NCBI GenBank assembly: GCA_047495785.1
Contig: JBLDXI010000026.1
Span: 248,001 to 312,000, forward strand
Source: Lepidodermella squamata
Lineage: Eukaryota > Gastrotricha
Direction of reading: 5' to 3'
Length of the DNA: 64,000 nt
The translations under genes and the position numbers were made by a program. Positions 56,287-64,000 of this stretch are shown piece by piece (position 1 is the first letter of the stretch; every line of letters starts with the position of its first letter). Below the pieces are notes generated by a model. The model did not search any database and was not told where the DNA came from. It saw only the letters and a list, made by a program, of their open reading frames with translations.

Positions 56287-56892
56287 TGTGAAGGTTGAAT
56301 TTGAAATATGTTGAACCCAAAACGAATTATTCCACATCTTAAAGGATTGCACCGGTATCCTCGTGGTAACAAAAGGAAGGCATGTGTAATTATGCCGGTT
56401 CCAAAATAGTCTCAAGTACCGCGCGGATGTAGTTGCTATCCAAAAGCTATTGTTTACCAACAAAAGTAGGACACGAACCTTTATGGCCAAAACTAGGAAT
56501 CTTCTATAATGGCAACGCACTCACGAAAAACTCTCTCGCTCTCTCCTCCTCTCTCTTTCTCTCCCTTCGTTTCATGAAATGATTAAGAAGCTCAGGAGAA
56601 TCGAACATAGAAGAATCGACTCTAGCTCATCCATCAAGTCGAAAGAAGACTTTCATCCAGGCAGTTGAGTGCGCTATAACGTACCGTATACTGCTTGGAA
56701 TAACGTTTTTCATAATTTGCAGTTGAGAGGAATAAGCTTCGAAGTTGCACAGGCGATGTAAAGTGAATGTTACGAAATGAACGAGGGGCAGAAAATTACG
56801 GACTTTCTGTTGTATCCTGTGTTTTATTCAAGTTTTCACGATGAAGCAATAAAATCGAAGCCTTTCAATGTCTCGGGTTATCATCAAGCAAG
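56287..56892. other. Intergenic with pyrimidine-rich tract
   Basis: No gene. Contains a CT-rich simple tract (about 56529-56570) and, near 56822, a minus-strand AATAAA that suits the adducin-like gene. Confidence 0.45.
56529..56570. repeat. CT-rich simple repeat
   Basis: CTCTCTCGCTCTCTCC and continuing C/T alternation upstream of the CAP array. Confidence 0.75.
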
Positions 56893-58128
56893 CTAATATT
56901 TCTCGAAACATTTCTCATGTTGCCACGGATTGTAATTTGTCGGCTTTTCATTTTCAGCTCTCCTGGGCGATGCAGGACTGTTCAAGGACTTCACCTCAGC
57001 CTTTCTCACGGGCTGTTCCCTGCCAGCAATTTTTGTCGGAACACTTACAGGGCGCGTGTAACCAGTTCGGTAACCAGCGTTGTCAAGCAACTTCATCATA
57101 GTGCTGAACTCAAGCACGCCTCGCCTCTGAATAACAGCTGGATTGTTTTGTGAAGGTGTTTCTAACGACAGCTCCCGGCTAGTTTCTTCTGACATTCGAA
57201 TTAGGTTATCCATTCCCTGTGGGATAAGCCGAACTTGGGTATCGCATGCCAAGACAACGTTGACGATCAAATAGAAAGCTTCTTCGATCGTTTCACCGCA
57301 GACAACAACCCCATGATTCTGGAGAAGCATAACTTTGTTCAACGGTCCCAGATTCTTGGCAATCAAACGCCTCTCGTTCTCATCAACCAAAATCCCATAG
57401 TAAGGATGGTAGGAAATCGGTCCCAGATTGATTGCTTCCTGTGAAAAAATAGGATAGATCGCTGGGGTCCAATAAAAATTGGCTGTCCAATAAAAATTAC
57501 CCTGCAAAGAGGCAGTAAGCCACATTTTAAGATAGACACAGCAACAATTGAAGGGGTGTGCAGGTGAATGATACAGCGAGCATCTGGACGAGCTGCGTGA
57601 ATAGCCGAATGGAGGACAAAGCCAGCACGATTAGCCCCAAAACTAGTTGAGCCAGGGTCGAGAACATCACCTCTTATGTTCACCTTGATCAAGCTCGAAG
57701 CCGTAATTTCGCTGTACAGAAGTCCGAACGGGTTGATGAAGAATAGCTCCTGATCTGGCGAAACACGGGCAGTGATGTGGTTGTAGATATTTTGCGTCCA
57801 GCCGAATAAATCGATAACCCGGTACAACGAAGCCAATTTGCACCTAACATTTCTTTCTGTCTCAGAAATCTAATAGGATTGGTTTAAGGCCTGTAAGCTG
57901 AAGAATTATACAATTTACCCCTGCAAAATATGGGCTGACTAAGTCGTCGATAGGGCTAACCGGCGTGATAGCTCCAAGGCAACCAGAAAGCCCGGCTGAT
58001 TTATGATTTCCAACACACCCAGTTGGAGCTAGTAAGCTTGGCAGTTGCTGTTGTAGAGAGCTTGTTGCCTGCCCCTCTTTCACTGCCTCATTGATGATTC
58101 GATTCAATTCAAACCGAGCGCCCTTCAA
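56893..58128 (-). CDS. Adducin-like protein (class II aldolase head domain)
   Basis: Exons up to 57919, 57501-57869 and 56893-57438 join in frame. The splice at 57869 gives ERNVRCKLASLYRVIDLFGW, an adducin signature, followed by NHITARVSPDQELFFINP, SLIKVNIRGDVLDPGST, CIIHLHTPS, KCGLLPL, LLQNHGVVVCGET and GYRTGYTRP. This is the head of adducins, which cap and link actin to spectrin; the class II aldolase active site is not expected to work. The protein stops soon after the neck, with no MARCKS-like tail, so it is shorter than typical adducins. The 5' end is uncertain: an additional upstream exon to about 58290 (ending LILMQ) may splice at 58119. Confidence 0.87.
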
Positions 58129-58291
58129 AATATCTTGATATAATATTAAATATATGACCGGTTAAGGAAACAACCTGCATTAAAATCAGCTTAATTTGCT
58201 GGACTTGAGTGAAAGAGCTAGTGGTATTTAGTGCTATTGTGGCTGTGACCAGTTTGTAGTATATGACAGCTATAGCTCTCTCATTCCACAA

Positions 58292-58849
58292 TGCTGTATA
58301 ACGTATTATACAGGCTTTTTAGCGGCATCAAACAAATGAGCTTTTACCACTTGAAATGAGCAAACAAACACATGGTTGAATTCCCTCATTCAGAATTTCT
58401 CTTTATACGCATTATAATACCAAGCCAAATAAACACTGCTGAAAATTCGCGCATGTGGAGCAGTTTATTAAATTTGATGAAAACAATGAACCTTGCGTGA
58501 GACGAGTGGGACATTCGCTCCACTCGTTTCTATGTTGATTAAATTTTGATAATTTTGATAAATTCAATTAAGCATGTTCTGGTTTGAGCTATGCCCCGAT
58601 ATAATTATCAAATTAATTCCGCACCATTCGAGCGGGTTCCACTCAGAGTGACGTAGGTCCTGTTGGCTGTATATCAAGTATAGCTGATAATTCACCGCGA
58701 ATCGAAATCCCACACAGATAGGCATGCTGCCGCCCAGATTCTAATAGCCTCACTGTGAATTATTAACTTATACCATCAAACCATCTATTATACGCCTTTG
58801 GGAATATTTCAGCTCTGCGTGGGTCCATTCCATTCAACATACTTTTGAC
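58292..58849. other. Intergenic, no gene seen
   Basis: AT-rich spacer; an acceptor-like AATATTTCAG at about 58812 precedes the next small gene. Confidence 0.4.
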
Positions 58850-59269
58850 ATGGCAAAATCTGTCATTTTAACCTGCTTGCTTACAACAGGTGTAATCTGC
58901 AGCATTCTTGGTTGCTCAGAGGCCTGGTCCGACCAAGAATACAGCGACAGCAAACTCGAAAAACTGCTTGCTGAAAAATGCCGCCGTATAGCTTCAAAAG
59001 ACACTTGGAAAAGTAAAGTTTCACGAAATAAGCAATACTTGGATTAACCCTTTAATTCTTTAGAAACCGTCTGGGATTTTTTTCATCACAAAAAAGGATT
59101 GTATAAATCCGGGAACGTGCAGGGCGAACGAGCTGAAGGGAATGATGCCTTTAAATACGTCCGAACAGATGCAGTGGAGCATGTTCAAAAGCCTACAATT
59201 TCTCCCGTCATTACAAGCCACGGCCACAAATCGCCTTACTCATTCAGAGGAAGCAACTGGCGTGATTAG
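58850..59269 (+). CDS. Small secreted protein, SKDTW...NWRD family, copy 1
   Basis: Exons 58850-59012 and 59064-59269 give 122 aa. Signal peptide SVILTCLLTTGVICSILGCS, then SKDTWKK at the splice and an ending SFRGSNWRD. The gene at 59539 shares the intron phase, SKDTW and the end SNWRD. AATAAA follows near 59293. Function unknown; few cysteines, so not a knottin-like peptide. Confidence 0.7.
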
Positions 59270-59538
59270 ACTAATTGTTCTATTTTTTCGCTAAATAAAA
59301 CGGCGAACTCTTAACTTTGGATTGCTAAGCGCGTGGGTATAATTACTGCTAAATTCTTAATGTAAAGCACCGGCGGTTTTTGACCTTGAATATAAGTAAT
59401 CCATTACGTTATACCTAAAATCACTCACGCAGCACTCAAACCTCTTAGAGCCGACGCAGATTACGATTGCTTATGCATAGTTCTAAAAAGCTTTCGGTAC
59501 AAATTCATGGCAATTTCCTCATTTTAAACTTTTTAGCT

Positions 59539-59870
59539 ATGAAGACTCACATTATTGCCCTTTCCTTGGCTATGATTCTGGTTAGTCTTTGTCTTACAAC
59601 GGCCACTAATTATCCAGACTCTAAGTTGCGAGGCAGACGGTCTAAAGATACGTGGACAAGTGTGTTAATGCAGTGTCGATAATCATTCATGTCCTCAATT
59701 TGATTTTTCAATTAACAGGAGCAATATTGGACGTTCTAAGAGGTGGCAGTGTAGCTGCTGTTAGGAAGCCTGCGGCAGATAATAAGCATCGCGTCGTGTC
59801 TTATGTCAACTCACGGAAACCCGGCGCGGTCGAATATTCCTCGGTTATCTCGTCTAATTGGAGAGACTAA
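59539..59870 (+). CDS. Small secreted protein, SKDTW...NWRD family, copy 2
   Basis: Exons 59539-59659 and 59719-59870 give 90 aa. Signal peptide MKTHIIALSLAMILVSLCL; the SKDTWT at the exon end and the VISSNWRD ending match copy 1. ACTTTTTAG ends just before the ATG. AATAAA at about 59899 follows. Function unknown. Confidence 0.7.
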
Positions 59871-60042
59871 TTTTGATGCGTTTGGATTAAATGATTCAAT
59901 AAAAGGTTTCTCATTAAATTAACGAAATGCGGGGTTTGTCACTCTAATTGACATCGAGGTTAACGGAATTCAACCAGATACGCACTAATTGATCGTCATA
60001 TTGACACCCTAAGCGCACAGGGCGGTTACTTTCGTTATCACT

Positions 60043-60548
60043 ATGGAATTAAAAATACTTACAATGATCTCTCTGATTTTACTTTCATTGGGTATTGCGG
60101 CTACCTCTGAAAGCACCAAGTTTGATCCAGCTGACGCTCTCAGAGCCTACAATCCTATTCATAAAATTCGAAGCCCTGTGCAGAGATCAACACCTCGACC
60201 AGCTAAGATTTCAGATGATACCGCTGAGAACGCTCGAAGGCTTAATGAAATAGCTGAAGTCTTATTCTTCAATCCTGCTTTGATGGACTCTGAAGAGGTC
60301 AAGACTAAAGGTTTGAAATTTGAAATTTTCGTTCATGTTTTTATGAGGTTTTTTTAGCAGTGAGCACAGCATCGCGGCTTGCAGGCCAGACAATCAATCC
60401 GCTTCACAGAATCCTTGGCAACGCTTTGAAGTATCGGATCAGCTACTGGGAGGAGAAAGCGAAGAATGTCAGTTCAACGAGAAATCCGTTGCATAAATTG
60501 CATAATAAGCCCACAAGGAAACTGTTCAAGTTTTGGAAAGTAGCATAA
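60043..60548 (+). CDS. Small secreted protein of unknown function
   Basis: Exons 60043-60310 and 60358-60548 give 152 aa. Signal peptide LKILTMISLILLSLGIAATS; the mature part is polar and basic, with NPIHKIRSP and NPLHKLHNK motifs repeated at both ends and no cysteine. AATAAA at about 60579 follows. It lies in tandem with the two preceding secreted genes and shares their two-exon layout, but its sequence is not clearly related. Confidence 0.65.
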
Positions 60549-61574
60549 AGCTTTTCCTTTGAACACGCAATGAGCTCGAATAAAGTTGAATGCAGGTTAA
60601 CATCGTTCAACCTTTAAATAATCAGTCCAACTTGGGAAAATGTCCAAGTTTGAAACCGCTTATGGCAGTTTTACTTCAGTGACGCTGACCATATGCTGCT
60701 CAATTTTTAGATCGCCTTCACCTCGTTTCTTGCTTGCTTTGAATCTTAGCCTTTCTGCAGACACTATTACCGTATTACTGCGCTTTGAGTGTCATGCCAC
60801 TATAGCTCGTTTTACAGTGGCATGTCACTATGCCCCGTTAATAGTGACATGCCAGATTAAATTTCAATGCAAAACATTAGGTGCCACTATTATAATCGAC
60901 GTAATTGGGAAGGGGTAAAAACCATGTTTCACTTTATAGTGGCATGACACGCGCGGTAATACGCTATGCTTTTTCTATAATCATAATGAAGAAAGAAAGT
61001 TTGGAAATGAAATTTCCATTCAATTGGTTTTCAATACTCAATACTGTTATAGTTAGGCGGTGGAGGCCCTATAAGGAGAAAGCATAATGAGTAATCCTTA
61101 CTCGGCAACCAAAGTTGCAAAGTTGATGCAAATGTTTCGGGTACATTAATTCAGTTCATTGCGGCGCATCTAGCACTGATGCCAATCGACAATCGACACC
61201 AAAATCCTAACTTAGCTTAGCTTAGGTTAACCTGATCTCTACGCTAAGGTCTATCAAAAGCGCGTGATAAAAGATAAAAGTGCACCGATCGGCAAATATA
61301 TTCTGACAAAATATGACCGCAAAGTAAGGTATGTATGGGCGGCTTGACATTTCGTGCTCGTGTTCGTGAAACATGATACTTACTTGATCCAATTGGACAT
61401 CGGAGCACCCCAATCATGGACATGAGAGTAAAGGGGCAAGAAATGCGGCGTCTTGTGGTGAATTTATATGCTTATATTCAACCCACTGTCACATATTTTC
61501 TAACGCTGAACGTTGAGTTTGTTCTTTCCAATCTAGACACTTCATACTAGAGGAAAGGTTTCCATTTTCAAGGA
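60549..61574. other. Intergenic holding a small inverted-repeat element
   Basis: No gene. The palindromic element at 60772-60963 lies here. Confidence 0.45.
60772..60963. repeat. Short inverted-repeat element (MITE)
   Basis: About 190 bp with inverted ends GTATTAC(T/C)GCGC then GTGTCATGCCACTATA; one arm has a 4-nt insertion (TTGA). Further GTGGCATGTCAC/GTGACATGCC copies lie inside, giving a multi-hairpin structure. Confidence 0.7.
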
Positions 61575-62929
61575 ATGCAAAGTGCCGGTGAGATTAGACT
61601 CTGTAAGGTTTGCTCTGGCGTGGTTACCAAGCGAAGAGACTACCATCCCAAAGTATGCGAAGCCTGTCAGGTCAGTATAAACATTATTTCATACATTCCC
61701 TATCAAGAAATCGGTTTTTTAGAAATTTTTCAGGCGATATTGTAGGCGAAATGACAACTTACCGTGCTCTGGCGGGGTTAGATCCTGCATCGTGAAGGTT
61801 CCTACTCGCCACAGCTGCTTAAGGTGTAGAATGGATAAATGCATTAAAGCTGGTCTGAAAAGTAAGCCCAGCCTATAATATTTCCAAATTGATTATGCTA
61901 TTTTGAATTATAGGTCGATCTTTGATTGCCTCAGATAACATAGTGAAGTCGGCTCAGCGAATCACAGTCTCAAGAGACTCGACCGGTTCTGGATCTAGTT
62001 CAGTCTCTCGCCAAGAGCGACCAATGGAGAATGTATCATTGATCATGCGCGACCCGGTCTCATACGATGGAATTGCGATCGAAGAGTCTGTTCAGGCAGT
62101 AATCTCTGCTTACATCACACTTCAAGCTTTCAATAATGTGAGACTTGAGGAGACTTGTTAATGTCAAAAAATCTATGTTGTCCTGTTCAGAGTCCAGCTA
62201 CAACTAACGGTCTTGATGTTGATTTGAGTCAAGAAGCATGTATCGCCAAGATGTCTGAACACTTTTATATAAGCTATGCTATATCAGCTTCATACGGAAA
62301 AGAAGTTGCAAGTAAGTCTTAATCCGATATTAATTCCCATAATTCAATCATATTGTATAGACCACGTAGAGATGACGGAGGAACAATTATCGATGCTTGT
62401 TTGTTCTTTTGCTGGAGTACTTTGGCCTATTTATTCGGCGATGTCTGGGGGAAACAATCAGCTTTTTGGTACAAATCTTACTCATAGCAGGATGCTAGTG
62501 ACTCACTTCCCAGAGATTCGGGTAAGGAGTGACAACTAATTTAGCGCTATTTTTAGCTCTTCTCCTCTTGTAATTGGACCTCTAGGAAGGAATGGAGATG
62601 CAGGAAAAGTTATGCGAACAGATACTCATATGGCAACCTACACATCTCGAATTAGCTCTCCTTTTCGGATTGCTTTTCTTTGACGGTAAGTGCGTTTCTC
62701 AAGTCTCACAGCATTATATTGATGCCGAATTCCAGAGAAAACGCTGACGATACCTAAACTTGCTCGAATGCGTAGGCGCTTGTGGTTAGCACTCAACATT
62801 TTCCTATCGAGTACAACTTATGCGAGCGAATTCCGTAGACAATATTTCGAGCAATGTCTGCGGATGGCAGGCATCATTAACGAAAGCCTCGGCGGCTGCC
62901 TGAGTAAATTCCTCAGCCGGAAGCAGTAA
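61575..62929 (+). CDS. Divergent nuclear receptor (copy 2)
   Basis: Multi-exon: 61575-61670, 61723 onward and further exons with 47-60 bp introns, ending at 62929. The DNA-binding domain is complete: CKVCSGVVTKRRDYHPKVC, P-box CEACQ, KFFRRYCRRNDNLPC, then CLRCRMDKCIKAGL. A Ser-rich hinge follows, and a ligand-binding domain with LALLFGLLFFD and KLARMRRRLWLALN near the end, as in copy 1 at 50763. It is on the other strand from copy 1, with about 9 kb between them. The C-terminus is short, without an obvious AF-2 helix, so ligand-dependent activation is doubtful. Confidence 0.87.
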
Positions 62930-63608
62930 AAGTTTACACCTGTCGCCTGACATTTTATCACCATAGCGATAGTGATGCCCAAAGGATTTAACATTTAATA
63001 TCCGATTACCATATTTACAGCCTATTTTTAACTTTTACAAACCATATAACTATCAAGCACCATTAATCCAGTAATCTCAGTAATCCGATTTTTCTCAGCT
63101 TTATTTTTAATTTTAAATTGGGAAAAATGAGACTTTGATTCTTTCGCAGAACTCTTCGTGATTGTGATTTTAGTATTGCGTGCTATTATTTTCTAGAGAC
63201 ATCATAGACATAAGGTTGAACTTTAAATAAATTTGAAATGGAAATTTTTTGTACGGCGAACCACAGTGACAAAGGTGATTTGAAATGCCGCACATTGATT
63301 AACTCGAAATGATGAAAGCCATGTTGTTATTTGTTATTAATAATTTTTTTTTAATTGTTTAATGTTGTCTATCACAATATGTAATCAGGATTTCGGACAC
63401 AGTGGAGTATAGCGCAAGGTTTGACTGTGAAATTCCGCAGAATTGTTGAACATCTTTGACTTCTAAGTTAACTTCTAAGGCCAGAGTTGATAATCTAGGC
63501 TTCTATTTACTCTATGATATTTACAGAACTCTTCACCTTCACCATACAGCAGAATAACCATGTATAAGCATGTATTAGCAGAATAAAGATTATTTTCTCG
63601 TTCCGGTA
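62930..63608. other. Intergenic, no gene seen
   Basis: 3' flanks of the nuclear receptor and of the LDLa gene; no coding support. Confidence 0.4.
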
Positions 63609-64000
63609 TTATTTCCTCCAACAATTTTCCTCATCCTTGCCGTTACTGCAGTCATTGTAGCCAGTGCACGGAGCAAAAGAGGAGACACATTCGCCGTTTC
63701 CACAGTCGAACTCTAAAGACGGATTGCACGGGCGGTTGGGGCACATTTTCGGGTCCTCATCAGCATTATCAGCCGGGCAGTCGACCTGGCCATCGCACAG
63801 GGCATAGTAAGAAACGCACTTCTTATCAGCCTTGCAGTGCCACAGGTAGTTATCACTGCATTGCTGTTCACTGCAGTTCTTCTCATCAGAGCCGTTGGCG
63901 CAATCGGCGTTTCCGTCGCACCTTTGCCAATCATAAGCGCACTTTCCATCGCCGCAGTTGAACTGACCCTCGGGGCATTTGCGAGTGGCACAGCCCTTCT
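63609..64000 (-). CDS. LDL-receptor class A repeat protein, C-terminal part
   Basis: An open frame running in from the window edge and ending at TAA 63609-63611. It holds three cysteine-rich LDLa repeats with calcium-site motifs: CDGNADCANGSDEKNC, CDGQVDCPADNADED and CTGYNDCSNGKDEENC. It is extracellular and may belong to a larger secreted or membrane protein; the rest lies outside the window. No membrane segment follows the last repeat, so the product is probably secreted. Confidence 0.85.
   Translation of the reverse strand, partial: KGCATRKCPEGQFNCGDGKCAYDWQRCDGNADCANGSDEKNCSEQQCSDNYLWHCKADKKCVSYYALCDGQVDCPADNADEDPKMCPNRPCNPSLEFDCGNGECVSSFAPCTGYNDCSNGKDEENCWRK

Overview
The window is animal nuclear DNA from a small-genome invertebrate. 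Most genes are cut by GT-AG introns of about 47-55 bp, proteins carry metazoan domains (nuclear receptors, AMPA-type glutamate receptor, class C GPCRs, CAP proteins, LDLa repeats, adducin), and AATAAA signals follow many stops. The phylum cannot be fixed from the sequence; an ecdysozoan-like or other compact invertebrate genome (nematode, tardigrade or similar) fits best.

Layout. 0-16 kb: a catalytically dead trypsin-like protein, three paralogous intronless GABA-B-like class C GPCRs (2.3, 6.4 and 11.8 kb), and two secreted repeat-bearing precursors (10.2 kb; 15.0 kb on the minus strand, with nine 60-bp coding repeats). 16.5-17.6 kb: an ankyrin-repeat gene, interrupted by the next element; its probable last exon lies at 39.9 kb. 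17,608-39,681: a complete Polinton/Maverick (22,074 bp, 85-bp terminal inverted repeats). 40-45 kb: two paralogous small secreted proteins plus non-autonomous DNA transposons. 45.6-50.5 kb: an AMPA-type ionotropic glutamate receptor. 50.8-52.3 kb and 61.6-62.9 kb: two paralogous divergent nuclear receptors. 52.8-56.3 kb: a tandem array of three CAP (GAPR-1-like) secreted proteins. 56.9-58.1 kb: an adducin-head protein. 58.9-60.5 kb: three small secreted proteins. The end carries a partial LDLa-repeat protein.

The Polinton is the most interesting region. Its core set is all present and apparently intact: protein-primed DNA polymerase B (ten exons, reconstructed in frame), rve integrase with chromodomain, packaging ATPase, adenain-like protease, double-jelly-roll major capsid protein, minor capsid (penton) protein, basic core protein and a small conserved membrane protein. 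Capsid/packaging genes and integrase form one minus-strand block (37.1-29.4 kb) whose first four genes overlap or abut at their stop/start codons. Around this core are unusual accessory genes: a RING-finger protein followed by five tandem ubiquitin-like proteins, a calcineurin-like phosphoesterase, a protein kinase, a TATA-binding-protein homologue, a degenerate SF2-helicase-like protein and a PC4-like protein. Together they look like a module for controlling host ubiquitin signalling and for element-specific transcription; TTTAAATA boxes stand before the integrase and major capsid genes and a related box before the core-protein gene. This functional reading is inference from domain content and position.
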